From Acinetobacter sp. WC-141 (GTDB taxonomy: Bacteria > Pseudomonadota > Gammaproteobacteria > Pseudomonadales > Moraxellaceae), in NCBI RefSeq assembly GCF_000313935.1, contig NZ_AMSS01000088.1, forward strand, positions 186,001 to 250,000: 64,000 bases of DNA. Direction: 5' to 3'. Shown in pieces: positions 9,359-19,912 of the stretch. Under the pieces are notes generated by a model. The model did not search any database. It was not told the DNA's origin and saw only the letters and a list, made by a program, of their open reading frames with translations. The position numbers and the translations under genes are program-made. The stretch's first letter is position 1, and each line of letters opens with the position of its first letter.

Positions 9359-10108
9359 TTAGATCACTTTCGCTTCATTTTTCAATTTTTCAACAAGCTC
9401 ATCTACAGATTTCACTTGTACGCCAGCTTTACGTTCTGCTGGAGCTTCAACTTTAACAGTCTTAAGCTTAGTACCAGCTGTAACGCCATAGTCAGCAGGA
9501 GATTTAGTATCAAGTGGCTTCTTACGAGCTTTCATGATGTTAGGCAATGCTGCATAACGTGGCTCATTCAAACGCAAATCAGTTGTAATGATTGCTGGAA
9601 GCGCCAGTTCAACAGTTTGTAAACCACCGTCAACTTCACGAGTTACTTGTACTTTACCGCCATCAACTTTCACTTCAGAAGCGAATGTACCTTGACCAGC
9701 ACCCAATAATGCGCCAAGCATTTGGCCTACTTGGTTAGAGTCATCGTCAATTGCTTGTTTACCAAGAAGGATAAGCTCTGGCTTTTCAGCTTCAACTACA
9801 CCTTTTAGAATTTTAGCAACTTCTAAAGCGCCAATTTCATCAGTAGTTTCAACCAAAATACCACGGTCTGCGCCTAGAGCCATTGCAGAACGGATTTGTT
9901 CTTGAGCTTCTTTAGGACCCACAGAAACAACAACGATTTCTGATACTGTTCCTTTTTCTTTTAAGCGAACCGCTTCTTCCACTGCGATTTCACAAAATGG
10001 GTTAATTGACATTTTAACGTTGGTAAGGTCAACCCCACTATTGTCCGGCTTAACACGAACTTTAACGTTGGCATCAACCACGCGTTTTACAGCAACAAGA
10101 GCCTTCAT
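9359..10108 (-). CDS. etfB: Electron transfer flavoprotein subunit beta
   Basis: A 249-residue protein matching the AMP-binding beta subunit of ETF. It shows the N-terminal KRVVD motif, the [16 protein letters not shown] segment and the C-terminal recognition-loop region near [17 protein letters not shown], which interacts with partner dehydrogenases. First gene of etfBA; a 250-residue length is standard. Confidence 0.96.
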   Translation of the reverse strand: MKALVAVKRVVDANVKVRVKPDNSGVDLTNVKMSINPFCEIAVEEAVRLKEKGTVSEIVVVSVGPKEAQEQIRSAMALGADRGILVETTDEIGALEVAKILKGVVEAEKPELILLGKQAIDDDSNQVGQMLGALLGAGQGTFASEVKVDGGKVQVTREVDGGLQTVELALPAIITTDLRLNEPRYAALPNIMKARKKPLDTKSPADYGVTAGTKLKTVKVEAPAERKAGVQVKSVDELVEKLKNEAKVI

Positions 10109-10563
10109 GTAATCCTCGGCTGTTCTAGCAAAAGTAAATGTTGAGAAAAGTATATTAACTCTTCAATTAAAATTTTTTAGGTGCCCTATCTTGCAATGTG
10201 TTTGGCATTTCGGTCAAGTCACAATTTTCCAGAACAGCACAAAAAAGATGGAACCATGAGTTCATAAAAAAAATATGAGGCCTTAGTAGGTGCTATTTTA
10301 TTCTTTTTGCTCTCTATTTTATATATTGATTTCTATTATCTTTTTATCTTATTTAGCTTATTAGTTAGAAACATAAGTTTGACCCAAAATAATCTAAATT
10401 AGATGTTTTAAAGTCAGGGGGAGCGATAAAATATCCAAAGATCAAAATGGTCAATTTGACTATTTCTACGATTTCTCTTAAACAAATTTGTAAAAAAATA
10501 CAAATGATTTCTACATTCGCCCCAAGCTCGTCAGATTAAACAACTTTTTATTAAGACAATTTT
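10109..10563. other. Intergenic region between xerC and etfB
   Basis: A 455-bp AT-rich stretch that must carry the etfB promoter on the minus strand. I saw no convincing reading frame, RNA gene or strong hairpin. Confidence 0.4.
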
Positions 10564-11499
10564 TTAGAACTCTTCACTTTTTTGTGCTCTCGGATGAGCT
10601 TGATCATAGACTTGAGCTAAATGATCAAAATCGATATGCGTATAAATTTGTGTCGTAGACAAATTACTGTGGCCTAACATTTCTTGCACCGATCGTAAAT
10701 CACCACTACTTGATAACATATGGCTAGCAAAACAATGCCGTAATAAATGAGGATGTAGATCTACATTTACACCTGCTCGTTGTGCTTGAAGTTTTACACG
10801 GTTCTCGATTTGTCGTGGAGTTAACACGCCACCTTTTTGAGAAATAAAAACAAAAGCATTTTGATCAAAATGGCCTTTCCAGATTTTGTAAATTTTCAGC
10901 CAATTCAATAGGCTTTCTTTCGCCTTTTTTCCAAACGGTACAATACGGGTTTTATTTCCTTTACCCGTAATACGTACCAGTTGACGATTAAAATCAATAT
11001 CTTTAATTGTTAAGCCTTGTAGTTCCGCCAGACGCAAACCACTTGAGTAAAGTAACTCCAGCATGGCTTTATCACGTAACCACAATTGCTGATCAATTGG
11101 TTTTTCAGGCATAGGTTGATCTAAAATCTGATTAACCGTTTCTATGTCGATCATACCGGGTAAAGGTCTAGGCTGACGTTTAAGCTTAAAATCATCAGTA
11201 GGGTTAATTTCTAGATATTTTCCCTGTTCAGCCCATTTCATAAATTGGCGAATTGAAGTGAGATGGCGCTGCATACTACTTGAACTTAACTGGTCCTGCT
11301 CGACACGCTGAGCCAAATATTCACGTAAATCTGAAGCTTCAATATTTCTTAAATCAATTTGTTTGAGTTCGCAGAATTCAAGAAAGCTTTTAACATCTCT
11401 TTCATAAGCTGTAATCGTGTGCTCAGACTGGTTCTGAATTTTTCTTTCTTTTAACCACATTGAGAGCAGCTGTAATGCAAAATCCAAATTGCTCTCCAT
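10564..11499 (-). CDS. xerC: Tyrosine recombinase XerC
   Basis: A 311-residue tyrosine recombinase that, with XerD, resolves chromosome dimers at dif. An N-terminal SAM-like core-binding domain spans residues 1-95. The catalytic set is visible: Arg156, Lys180, His251, Arg254, His277 and nucleophile Tyr286 (in QIYTHID). The length matches XerC/XerD, and the location near dapF is typical of xerC in gamma-proteobacteria, although here a hydrolase and a LysE gene separate them. XerD would be encoded elsewhere. It is not next to any mobile-element genes, which argues against a phage integrase. Confidence 0.9.
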   Translation of the reverse strand: MESNLDFALQLLSMWLKERKIQNQSEHTITAYERDVKSFLEFCELKQIDLRNIEASDLREYLAQRVEQDQLSSSSMQRHLTSIRQFMKWAEQGKYLEINPTDDFKLKRQPRPLPGMIDIETVNQILDQPMPEKPIDQQLWLRDKAMLELLYSSGLRLAELQGLTIKDIDFNRQLVRITGKGNKTRIVPFGKKAKESLLNWLKIYKIWKGHFDQNAFVFISQKGGVLTPRQIENRVKLQAQRAGVNVDLHPHLLRHCFASHMLSSSGDLRSVQEMLGHSNLSTTQIYTHIDFDHLAQVYDQAHPRAQKSEEF

Positions 11500-11630
11500 T
11501 TTATTTGCTCATTTTATTTTTTCAGTGTATCAAAAAGTAGTTGTTCAGGAAAATTGAGATCGTACTGCATAAAGACTCACTACCTTATATATTACACTTC
11601 ATCTTAAGTATTTGTCGGAACCCTGCTGTC

Positions 11631-12254
11631 ATGACCACCATACTCCTTCCCTACTTAATTGCGATTACATTACTTACCCTTACACCAGGTCTGGATACGA
11701 CTTTAATTATTCGTACCGCTACTCTTGAAGGTAAATCGAAAGCGTTTCAAGCAGCAGTAGGTATTAGCCTTGGCTGTATTGCATGGGGAATTGTGGTCGC
11801 TTGTGGTCTGGGTGCTTTGCTCATGGCTTCTGATTTAGCTTTTAATATTCTGAAATGGATGGGGGCTGCTTATCTTGCATGGTTGGGTTTGAATATGATT
11901 TTAAAACCACGTAGCCAACTTACAGACATGCAAGGGAATAATTCAGATACAGCTTCTTCCCAGAACTGGTTTATTAAAGGTTTCTTGGGTAACTTACTCA
12001 ACCCGAAAGTCGGTATTTTTTATATTTCATTTCTTCCACAATTTATTCCACCACAAGCATCGGCTGTTACTTGGGTCATGGGACTCGTAATGATTCATGT
12101 GGTGATTGGAATAGTATGGTCAATTTTATTAATTTTGGCCATGCAGCCGCTGTCACGTTATCTAAAGCAACCTAAATTTGTGAAATATATGGACCGGATT
12201 ACGGGCAGTATTTTTGTGTTGTTTGCTTTGAAATTGGCTTTGAGTAAAAGATAA
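11631..12254 (+). CDS. LysE-family amino acid/metabolite exporter
   Basis: Start set at the ATG at 11631 (MTTILLPYL), giving 207 residues; the open frame extends 90 bp further upstream but that part does not resemble the family. Six hydrophobic helices and the N-terminal TPGLDT signature mark LysE/RhtB transporters, inner-membrane exporters of amino acids such as lysine, threonine or homoserine lactones. Substrate unknown. Divergent from xerC. Confidence 0.88.
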   Translation: MTTILLPYLIAITLLTLTPGLDTTLIIRTATLEGKSKAFQAAVGISLGCIAWGIVVACGLGALLMASDLAFNILKWMGAAYLAWLGLNMILKPRSQLTDMQGNNSDTASSQNWFIKGFLGNLLNPKVGIFYISFLPQFIPPQASAVTWVMGLVMIHVVIGIVWSILLILAMQPLSRYLKQPKFVKYMDRITGSIFVLFALKLALSKR

Positions 12255-12263
12255 ATTTTAAAA

Positions 12264-12286
12264 AGCGTGCTGACATATAGCACGCT
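12264..12286 (-). terminator. Terminator of the alpha/beta hydrolase gene
   Basis: AGCGTGCT pairs with AGCACGCT across a 7-nt loop. On the minus strand it is followed by a T run, just past the hydrolase stop. Confidence 0.65.
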
Positions 12287-12303
12287 AAATAATACTTAAA
12301 AAA

Positions 12304-12909
12304 TTACATTAGTTTTTCTAAGTAGGTTTTTATTTGAACTGAAACTTCATCGGCATGTTTTTCTGCTAATTGATGGTCACCATTTTTCACAACATATAAC
12401 GTCGAATTTTCAAACTTTTGATTTAAATATTGACCCACCTGAACAGGGCTCACTGGATCGTTATCGCCCCATATCAATAAAGTTTCAACATTTATATCTG
12501 ATAAAAACTCTTCATAGTTGGTATTAGTGGTAACAAACCAATCTGGATATTTTAAAAATGCTTGGCGGTATGCTTCACGCCAGTCCTGAACATTAAACGG
12601 ACTCAAATCTATTCCGCCTGATGTAGCAATCAGGACTAAACCTTTAATCATTTGAGGTTTCTTTAACGCTGCGGCAACAGCAAAAATCCCCCCCATAGAT
12701 TGCGCAACAATTACAGATTTCTCATTAATTTGATCGACTACATAATTTGTTAGGTCTTCAAAACTTTTGACCTCAAGGGATTCTGGTGTATCGCCAAAAC
12801 CGGGGTAACCAATAATTTTTGTCTGGTAATGCTGAGGTAATTTTTCAATTAAGGGATGCCAAAATGTCGTACTGCCTGATGCACCGGGTAAGAAAATTAA
12901 ATTATTCAT
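12304..12909 (-). CDS. Small alpha/beta hydrolase
   Basis: A 201-residue alpha/beta hydrolase, shorter than usual (250-300) because the cap region is reduced. It has an oxyanion segment (PGASGSTTFW) and a nucleophile elbow reading AQSMGG around residues 67-72, so the usual first glycine of GxSxG is alanine. An acid (WGDNDPVSP) and a histidine (NGDHQLAE) complete the triad. Predicted cytosolic esterase-type enzyme; substrate unknown. Confidence 0.8.
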   Translation of the reverse strand: MNNLIFLPGASGSTTFWHPLIEKLPQHYQTKIIGYPGFGDTPESLEVKSFEDLTNYVVDQINEKSVIVAQSMGGIFAVAAALKKPQMIKGLVLIATSGGIDLSPFNVQDWREAYRQAFLKYPDWFVTTNTNYEEFLSDINVETLLIWGDNDPVSPVQVGQYLNQKFENSTLYVVKNGDHQLAEKHADEVSVQIKTYLEKLM

Positions 12910-12951
12910 ATTCTTATAAAGTAATTAAATCAAATAGTATTGTACATATAA

Positions 12952-12994
12952 AAGAAAGCCTATTTTATCACTTTAACTGATGAAAGAGGCTTCT
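12952..12994 (-). terminator. Possible terminator of lptM-lysA-dapF
   Basis: AAGAAAGCCT and AGGCTTCT can pair across a long loop, with a T-rich tract on the minus strand, 15-60 bp past dapF. The long loop makes this a weak call. Confidence 0.35.
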
Positions 12995-13009
12995 ATTTAG
13001 GTAATGCTA

Positions 13010-13855
13010 TTAACCTTGGAAATAACGTAAATCCAAACGCCCATCATACACATGGGTTGTTGGACCAGTCATCCAGACCACATCGCCTTCTTGCCATTCG
13101 ATTTGTAGCTTACCGCCAGCCAATTCAACTTCTACTGAATTAGCAAGTAAGCCACGGCGCATACCACTTACCGCAGCAGCACAAGCACCTGTACCACATG
13201 CAAGTGTTTCACCTACACCACGTTCAAATACACGAAGGCGCACATGGTTTTCATCAATTACTTGCATAAAACCAGCATTAACACGCTCAGGAAAACGTTT
13301 ATGTGACTCAACTTGTGGACCTATACCAGCGACATCTGCTGTGAGTACATCTGGAACAATAGTTACAGCGTGAGGATTGCCCATATTGACCACATCAATA
13401 CTAATGTTTTGGTCATTGGCTAACTCAAGTGTATATAAAGCTTCCGGTTGTTCAGCAACAAAAGGAATTTCATTTGGTAAAAATTTCGGGTAACCCATAT
13501 TCACGCGTACCCAACCATTTTGCCCCAGTTCTGGCTTTACAATACCGGCTTTGGTTTGAACAGTAATATTGGTTTTGCTCGTTAAATGACGCTCATGTAC
13601 AAAACGAGCAAAACAACGGACACCGTTACCACACTGTTCAACTTCAGAACCATCAGCATTAAAAATACGATATTTAAAATCTGCTTCTGGTAAATCTGGT
13701 GGTTCAACAATCAATAGCTGATCAAAACCAATACCAAAATGACGGTCAGCTAAGCGTTGAATTGTTTCTGTATCTAAATAAGCACGTTGGCTAATCAGAT
13801 CAACCACCATAAAGTCATTGCCTAAGCCATGCATTTTAGTAAATTCTAATAACAT
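13010..13855 (-). CDS. dapF: Diaminopimelate epimerase
   Basis: A 281-residue PLP-independent epimerase converting L,L- to meso-diaminopimelate, the precursor of lysine and peptidoglycan. Both catalytic cysteine motifs are present: CGNGVRCF and [11 protein letters not shown]. The typical start, [15 protein letters not shown], is intact. It follows lysA by 5 bp and forms an operon with lysA and lptM. Confidence 0.97.
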   Translation of the reverse strand: MLLEFTKMHGLGNDFMVVDLISQRAYLDTETIQRLADRHFGIGFDQLLIVEPPDLPEADFKYRIFNADGSEVEQCGNGVRCFARFVHERHLTSKTNITVQTKAGIVKPELGQNGWVRVNMGYPKFLPNEIPFVAEQPEALYTLELANDQNISIDVVNMGNPHAVTIVPDVLTADVAGIGPQVESHKRFPERVNAGFMQVIDENHVRLRVFERGVGETLACGTGACAAAVSGMRRGLLANSVEVELAGGKLQIEWQEGDVVWMTGPTTHVYDGRLDLRYFQG

Positions 13856-13860
13856 CTCAT

Positions 13861-15111
13861 TTACTCCTCAGGCAATAAACGTTCTTTTTCCCAAAGGGAT
13901 TCAACTGTCTCACGCTCACGAATCAAATGAGCTTTATCGCCTGATACCATTACTTCAGCGGCACGTCCACGTGTATTGTAATTTGAACTCATTACAAAAC
14001 CATAAGCACCAGCACCGAGAACAGCTAACAAGTCATTTTCTTTTAAAGCCAATGAACGATCTTTACCAATGAAGTCACCTGTCTCACAGATTGCACCAAC
14101 AAGATCCCAAGTTTTTTCTTCAGTATCTGAACTTGGTACCACAGGTTGGATATCCATCCACGCTTCATATAATGCAGGGCGAATCAAATCGTTCATTGCG
14201 GCATCAATAATGGCAAAGTTACGGTGGCTCGTTGGTTTAAGCAAATCAACTTTTGTTAAAAGCACACCGGCATTTGCGCTAATGCTACGGCCCGGCTCCA
14301 TATAAACCTTAAGACCTAACTTTTCTAAAGCAGGTTTCATTGAGTTGGCATATTCTTCGACACTTGGTGGCGTCTCATCTTTATAACAAACACCTAAACC
14401 ACCGCCAATATCAATATGTTTAAGATTGATGCCAAGTTTTTTTAATTCATCAATCATCAACATGACACGATCTAAAGCATCAACAAATGGCTTAGTCTCG
14501 GTTAATTGCGAACCGATGTGGCAGTCAATCCCAATAATTTCAAGGTTGGGTAAAGATGCAGCATATTGATAAGTTTCATAAACGGTATCACTTGGAATAC
14601 CAAATTTATTTTCTTTAAGACCTGTTGAAATATAAGGATGTGTTTTTGCATCTACATCAGGATTTACACGTAAAGAAATAGGAGCTTTCTTACCCAAACG
14701 AGCCGCAACTTTTTGAAGACGGTCTAGTTCCGCATAAGACTCTACGTTAAAGCAGGCAATACCCGCATTTAATGATGTTTCAATATCAACTTCGGTTTTA
14801 CCTAAACCTGAGAAAACAATTTTAGATGCATCCCCACCCGCTTTTAAAACACGTGCAAGCTCACCACCAGATACGATATCAAAACCCGCACCAAGTTTTG
14901 CCAATACATTAAGAACAGCCAAATTTGAGTTAGATTTCACCGCAAAACAGATTTGATGATCAATAAAGTCAAAAGCACGGTCCATATCTAGATAATGTTT
15001 TTCAAAAGCTGTTTTTGAATAAACATACAACGGTGTGCCAAATTGCTGCGCAAGCTGCTCCAGAGAACATTGCTCTGCGTGCAATACTCCATTAATGCGG
15101 GTGAAACTCAT
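13861..15111 (-). CDS. lysA: Diaminopimelate decarboxylase
   Basis: A 416-residue PLP-dependent fold-III decarboxylase making lysine from meso-diaminopimelate. The PLP lysine is in CFAVKSNSN (about residue 59), the DIGGGLG glycine loop binds the PLP phosphate, and EPGRSI and CETGD motifs are present. Its substrate is made by dapF, the next gene 5 bp downstream. Length is standard. Confidence 0.97.
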   Translation of the reverse strand: MSFTRINGVLHAEQCSLEQLAQQFGTPLYVYSKTAFEKHYLDMDRAFDFIDHQICFAVKSNSNLAVLNVLAKLGAGFDIVSGGELARVLKAGGDASKIVFSGLGKTEVDIETSLNAGIACFNVESYAELDRLQKVAARLGKKAPISLRVNPDVDAKTHPYISTGLKENKFGIPSDTVYETYQYAASLPNLEIIGIDCHIGSQLTETKPFVDALDRVMLMIDELKKLGINLKHIDIGGGLGVCYKDETPPSVEEYANSMKPALEKLGLKVYMEPGRSISANAGVLLTKVDLLKPTSHRNFAIIDAAMNDLIRPALYEAWMDIQPVVPSSDTEEKTWDLVGAICETGDFIGKDRSLALKENDLLAVLGAGAYGFVMSSNYNTRGRAAEVMVSGDKAHLIRERETVESLWEKERLLPEE

Positions 15112-15133
15112 GAAGGTGTCCTTATTTCAAAGC

Positions 15134-15358
15134 TTAAGGTGATGTTGTTTGGGTTGGAGCTGTTGAAGATTCGGCTGACTGTTCAGCCTTTTCATCGTTT
15201 TGCACAACTTGTTTTGGTTCTTTATTACGATAGAGCAAGTATTTTGCACGTTTGTCATAATTTGGATCAGAAGGTAGTTGTAATACTCCTGACTGACCAC
15301 AAGCACTAAGCAAAACACTGCTGCTCAATAAACTGATGAGGCAAATGACACGACGCAT
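15134..15358 (-). CDS. lptM: Small lipoprotein LptM/YifL-like
   Basis: A 74-residue protein when started at the ATG at 15358; the longer open frame to 15403 adds residues before the signal peptide. The lipoprotein signal ends in LLSAC, and the mature start Cys-Gly-Gln-Ser-Gly-x-Leu resembles the short LptM/YifL family, which helps oxidative maturation of the LPS translocon LptD. The position directly before lysA-dapF mirrors yifL-dapF of enterobacteria. The C-terminus is low-complexity, rich in Gln, Ser and Thr. Confidence 0.78.
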   Translation of the reverse strand: MRRVICLISLLSSSVLLSACGQSGVLQLPSDPNYDKRAKYLLYRNKEPKQVVQNDEKAEQSAESSTAPTQTTSP

Positions 15359-15450
15359 CTGAGCACCTGATTTAAACAATTCGATGCAGTATACCGTGAT
15401 CATGCAAGCGGCTAAAGAGTAAACTTAAAGAGAAAAACAATATGCATAAA

Positions 15451-15476
15451 AAACGCCAGCTTTTCAGCCGGCGTTT
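15451..15476 (-). terminator. Terminator of the cycA-like gene
   Basis: AAACGCC pairs with GGCGTTT, followed on the minus strand by a T6 run, just past the permease stop. Confidence 0.8.
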
Positions 15477-15498
15477 AGTCATAACCAAATAAGTTTAA

Positions 15499-16905
15499 TT
15501 ATTTTTTATTGCGTGGTTTATAGAAGAAGAAATAACCAATAATCAAGATAACAAACCAAATTGGACTGACTTTAAGCGCTTTAAACGTATCTGGCTCTAA
15601 AGACAACACGTAAATCATACCAATAAAGAAAATAATCGTGATCCAACATGTAAATAGGCCGCCCGGCAATTTAAATGTTGATTTTGCATGCAACTCAGGA
15701 CGTGTAGTGTAGTAACGGATATAACTCCAGATAATGAGTAACCACACGCAAATGAATAGAATCGTTGAAAGTGTGGTTGCAAGCGTAAATGCCTCAACGG
15801 TATTCGGTACGAAATACTGTAATGCTGCACCTAACAATAAACACGCAGCAGAGAAATACAATGCATTTGCAGGTACTGCACGTCGGTTAAGTTTACCAAA
15901 AGCTTTTGGTCCCTGATCCTCACGTGATAAACCAAATAACATACGACTTGTTGAAAACACGCCACTGTTCATTGATGACATCACTGATGACAACACCACT
16001 AGGTTCATTAAGATTGCTGCGGCAGCAACACCTGCTTGACTAAACAAGTTTACAAATGGGCTGATCGCTGGATCAATTTTATTCCATGGTGTTACTGACA
16101 TTACAATAATCAATGCGAACACATAGAAAATAATAATACGAATTGGAATTGAGTTAATGGCTTTAGGCAAATTACGTTCAGGATCTTTAGTTTCCGCAGC
16201 CGTTGTTCCAACAAGCTCTACACCCACGAAAGCAAAAATTGCAATCTGGAAGCCTGCCAAGAAGCCATGCACACCCGTCGGGAAGAAACCACCATTTGCC
16301 CACAAATGAGTAAAGGATGCCACTTCACCAGTAGTCGAGGTAAAGCCTGTAAAGATCATCCATAAACCCACAGCAATTAAAATGACAATTGCCAGGATTT
16401 TGATAAGCGCAAACCAAAACTCCAACTCACCAAATAGGCGAACTGTTAACAAGTTCAAGCCCATAATGAATACAATGGCTGCCACACTAATCATGGCACC
16501 TTCGACAGGCGAAAAAGGTAGACCATTATTGAAGAATTGCAGGTAATAAATAATTGCAGAAAGATCGGCAATACCAATGGTGATCCAACACAGCCAATAG
16601 GTCCAGCCTACAAAATATCCTGCCCATGGACCAATTAAATCTGTGGTGAAATCAATAAATGATTTATAGGCAAGATTTGAAAGAAGTAGTTCGCCAAGCG
16701 CACGCATGACAAAAAACACCATCACACCAATGATTAGGTAAATGAATAAGATTGAGGGGCCAGCAAGACTAATCGTTTTGCCCGATCCCATAAACAATCC
16801 CGTACCAATTGCACCGCCAATCGCGATCAGCTGTAAATGCCGATTTGAAAGGCTACGATGGAGCTCACCTTGTTCATGAGGCTCATTCAGATTTTGATTC
16901 GACAT
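15499..16905 (-). CDS. cycA: D-serine/D-alanine/glycine permease CycA-like
   Basis: A 468-residue APC-superfamily amino acid:proton symporter with about 12 transmembrane helices. The N-terminal segment (NRHLQLIAIGGAIGTGLF, then MGSGKTISLAGPS) is nearly identical to Escherichia coli CycA, and the AAETKDPERNLPKAINSIPIR region also matches. The start at 16905 keeps the short hydrophilic N-terminus. CycA takes up D-alanine, D-serine and glycine. Monocistronic. Confidence 0.87.
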   Translation of the reverse strand: MSNQNLNEPHEQGELHRSLSNRHLQLIAIGGAIGTGLFMGSGKTISLAGPSILFIYLIIGVMVFFVMRALGELLLSNLAYKSFIDFTTDLIGPWAGYFVGWTYWLCWITIGIADLSAIIYYLQFFNNGLPFSPVEGAMISVAAIVFIMGLNLLTVRLFGELEFWFALIKILAIVILIAVGLWMIFTGFTSTTGEVASFTHLWANGGFFPTGVHGFLAGFQIAIFAFVGVELVGTTAAETKDPERNLPKAINSIPIRIIIFYVFALIIVMSVTPWNKIDPAISPFVNLFSQAGVAAAAILMNLVVLSSVMSSMNSGVFSTSRMLFGLSREDQGPKAFGKLNRRAVPANALYFSAACLLLGAALQYFVPNTVEAFTLATTLSTILFICVWLLIIWSYIRYYTTRPELHAKSTFKLPGGLFTCWITIIFFIGMIYVLSLEPDTFKALKVSPIWFVILIIGYFFFYKPRNKK

Positions 16906-17393
16906 CTTATCAATACACTCCAGTAATTTTTTTTAGTCCGTTAGCTAAAATCAAAAAGACGATATCGCACCATTTGCAGGTATCTTTTAAATGTATATTT
17001 TTTGATAATTTTTCAGCTAACCGATTTTTATCTGTATTGCTGATGATTTCAAGCTACATACAATTAAATCTGATAATACGCACAAGCCCATAGCAATACA
17101 ACGCACTTTACGGTCTAAAAACATGACTTGAACTTGTCTGATTTTTAAATTAAAAAGACGACTCAATTGACCGTTTTTCTAATATTTAATTTCATTTCAG
17201 TCCTTCATCTGTTTATTAAAAACACCCCTGCTCGACCTTAATCTTTTAAATTAACTAACACATGACAATGACCTGATATTTTCGTTGTTTTAAATTAAGC
17301 AAAATGTATTCCACTTCAAAACTGATTCTCTATTTTGGTTTTGTTATACTCCGTTTCTACTATTAATTAAGAAGTTTTTAACTGAAGTCGAAT
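16906..17393. other. Divergent promoter region between cycA and radA
   Basis: A 488-bp AT-rich region. A TATACT hexamer at 17345-17350, about 44 bp before the radA ATG, is a plausible -10 for radA without a clear -35. I saw no reading frame or RNA gene. Confidence 0.4.
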
Positions 17394-18782
17394 ATGAGCA
17401 AAGTCAAAACTGTTTACCGTTGCGAACAATGTGGTGCTGACCACCTTAAATGGGCAGGTCAATGTTCAGAGTGTGGTGAATGGAATTCTTTGACTGAAGT
17501 CAAACTTGAACCTACCACTGCTCACCGCGCACGTCCCAAAGTTGGGGGCTATGCAGGCCAAGTTGCCAATATTACAACGCTCAATAAAGTTACTTTTTCC
17601 CATGAAACCCGCTTACAGACAGGTATTAGCGAATTTGATCGCGTACTTGGCGGTGGCTTAGTCACGGGTTCAGTTGTATTGATTGGTGGTGACCCCGGCA
17701 TTGGTAAATCGACCATTCTTTTGCAAACCGCAACTTATATGGCAAGTGCAAAAAGCTCTGCACTTTATATTACCGGTGAAGAATCTTTATCTCAGGTTGC
17801 GCTTCGTGCTCAACGTCTTGACTTGCCTACTGACCAGTTAAAAGTCATGGCAGAAACCTGTGTTGAACGAATTTGCGAAGTTTTAGAACAAGAAAAACCT
17901 GTCGTGGCTATCTTAGACTCGATTCAGACACTTTATACAGAAACACTTCAGTCTGCTCCGGGCGGTGTTTCACAAATTCGTGAATCTGCTGCTTTATTAA
18001 CTCGTTATGCAAAAAATAGTGGCACTGCACTCTTCATTGTTGGTCACGTGACCAAAGAAGGTGCATTGGCAGGTCCACGTGTTTTAGAACACATGGTGGA
18101 TTGCGTACTTTACTTTGAAGGCCAATCTGACTCTCGCTACCGAATGATTCGTGCAGTTAAAAACCGTTTTGGTGCAGTCAATGAGCTTGGCGTATTTGGC
18201 ATGACAGATAAAGGTTTACGCGAAGTTGCCAACCCTTCTGCCATTTTCTTGAGTCGTTATGATGAGGCAATCCCCGGTTCAATTGTCATGATTAGCCGTG
18301 AAGGGACTCGTCCGCTTTTAGTTGAAGTACAAGCTTTAGTTGATGATGCTCAAGGGCAACCTCGTCGCGTCGCATTAGGTCTTGAACAAAACCGTTTAAA
18401 TATGCTTCTTGCTGTCATGCATCGTCACGGCGGTGTTCAAACCACTGGTCAAGACGTCTATGTGAATATTGTGGGTGGCTTAAAGATTACTGAAACAGGT
18501 TCTGACTTAGCCGTTTTACTTGCATGCGCTTCAAGTTTACGAACTAAAGCTTTGCCCCAACAGCTTGCAGTTTTTGGAGAAGTTGGCCTTTCTGGTGAAA
18601 TTCGTCCTGTACCAAATGGTCAAGAGCGTTTAAAAGAAGCTGCAAAACATGGCTTTAAATATGTCATTTTACCAAGAGGTAATGCGCCGCAAAAAGCAAT
18701 TCCAGGCGTACAAGTCATTGCGGTTGCCCGCCTGCATGAAGCATTGACAGAAGCAATGCAACTTAGTGATGAATTGACATAA
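17394..18782 (+). CDS. radA: DNA repair protein RadA
   Basis: A 462-residue RecA-like branch-migration helicase acting in recombinational repair. N-terminal C4 zinc finger (CEQCG...CSECG, residues 9-30), Walker A GDPGIGKST near residue 100, the RadA-specific KNRFG motif, and a C-terminal Lon-protease-like domain with the VNIVGGLKI segment. Full length for the family. Confidence 0.97.
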   Translation: MSKVKTVYRCEQCGADHLKWAGQCSECGEWNSLTEVKLEPTTAHRARPKVGGYAGQVANITTLNKVTFSHETRLQTGISEFDRVLGGGLVTGSVVLIGGDPGIGKSTILLQTATYMASAKSSALYITGEESLSQVALRAQRLDLPTDQLKVMAETCVERICEVLEQEKPVVAILDSIQTLYTETLQSAPGGVSQIRESAALLTRYAKNSGTALFIVGHVTKEGALAGPRVLEHMVDCVLYFEGQSDSRYRMIRAVKNRFGAVNELGVFGMTDKGLREVANPSAIFLSRYDEAIPGSIVMISREGTRPLLVEVQALVDDAQGQPRRVALGLEQNRLNMLLAVMHRHGGVQTTGQDVYVNIVGGLKITETGSDLAVLLACASSLRTKALPQQLAVFGEVGLSGEIRPVPNGQERLKEAAKHGFKYVILPRGNAPQKAIPGVQVIAVARLHEALTEAMQLSDELT

Positions 18783-18864
18783 AAAAACATACTTTTATGG
18801 TTGAAATTTAGCGTAAATACCTTCATAAATACTATTACAATTTAACTTTAGACAGGAATTTCCT

Positions 18865-19854
18865 ATGGAAGTACACCAGCGTGGCTTGATTACCGGTATT
18901 TTAATGGCTGCTTTAGCAATTTCGCCTCTTGCTGAAGCTAAACGTGCAGGTGGTGGTAAAAGCCACGGTATGGCACGCTCAACTACTTCAAGCCAGTCTT
19001 ATCAACAACCTCGTCAAGTGACTCCTGCTCAACAACCTGCTACTGCACCTCAACGATCAGGTCCAGGTGTTGGTTCAATGGTTGCAGCTGGTGTAGCTGG
19101 TGCTGCCGTAGGTGCTGTTGCAGCAAATGCTTTAGCTGATGACAAATCAACATCAACTGAACATCAAGCGACTCAAGCTGGAAATGAACAAGCTGCTCAA
19201 GCCCAAGAAGAGAAAAAAGGCGGAATTCCTGGCTGGATTTGGGTATTACTTGCAGCAGCTTTAGCCTTTTTTGTGTTTCGCAAATTGGGCGCAAAAAAAA
19301 AATTAGCAGGTAACAATCCTTACGCACCAAATAATAACGGTCAAAACCCATTTGGCCGTTCTGCTGCCCCACAAGCTGCTCCACGCAATGCTGGAGATAA
19401 TACAAATATCTTTGGTCAATCTGTGGGTGGCGGTGCAGCAACCCAAGCGCCTTTTGGTGGTGCAACAACGAGCAATGGTAATCAACTTCCTGATGGTAGC
19501 GAACCTGCTGCGTTCTTGCGTATTGCACGTCAACGTTTTAATCACATCCAGTCGATGAATACTGCAAGTAATATCGAAGAAATTCGCCGTTACTTAACAC
19601 CAGAACTTTATAGTTCTATGTATAACGACATCATGGAAAACCAAGATCAAGACGTTGCTGAATTTAGCAATCTGAATGCGATGGTTGTAGACAGTGCAAC
19701 TGAAAATGGTCAATACGTTGTAAGCGTACGCTTCACAGGTACTGTAAGTGAAGACTTAAACAGCTTGCCACAACCATTTACTGAAATTTGGCACTTTGTT
19801 AAGCCTGCTGGCTCTCAGCAAGACTGGGTTGTTGCAGGTATTCAACAAGCTTAA
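18865..19854 (+). CDS. Tim44-like domain membrane protein
   Basis: A 329-residue protein. An N-terminal signal/anchor (residues 8-25), then a Gln/Pro/Ala/Ser-rich low-complexity stretch with a glycine/alanine-rich hydrophobic segment, a clear transmembrane helix (GWIWVLLAAALAFFVF, about residues 124-140), a second Asn/Gln/Gly-rich linker, and a C-terminal Tim44-like domain (about residues 205-329). Bacterial Tim44-domain proteins are bound to the inner membrane and of uncertain role. Monocistronic with a strong terminator; 82 bp after radA. Confidence 0.82.
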   Translation: MEVHQRGLITGILMAALAISPLAEAKRAGGGKSHGMARSTTSSQSYQQPRQVTPAQQPATAPQRSGPGVGSMVAAGVAGAAVGAVAANALADDKSTSTEHQATQAGNEQAAQAQEEKKGGIPGWIWVLLAAALAFFVFRKLGAKKKLAGNNPYAPNNNGQNPFGRSAAPQAAPRNAGDNTNIFGQSVGGGAATQAPFGGATTSNGNQLPDGSEPAAFLRIARQRFNHIQSMNTASNIEEIRRYLTPELYSSMYNDIMENQDQDVAEFSNLNAMVVDSATENGQYVVSVRFTGTVSEDLNSLPQPFTEIWHFVKPAGSQQDWVVAGIQQA

Positions 19855-19872
19855 GCTAAATAAATCCTCAAT

Positions 19873-19900
19873 AAAAAAGCCACAATATTGTGGCTTTTTT
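19873..19900. terminator. Bidirectional terminator
   Basis: A perfect palindrome: AAAAAAGCCACAAT followed by its reverse complement, ending in T6. It serves the Tim44-like gene and the convergent epmA. Confidence 0.92.
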
Positions 19901-19912
19901 ATTTGTCATTTT

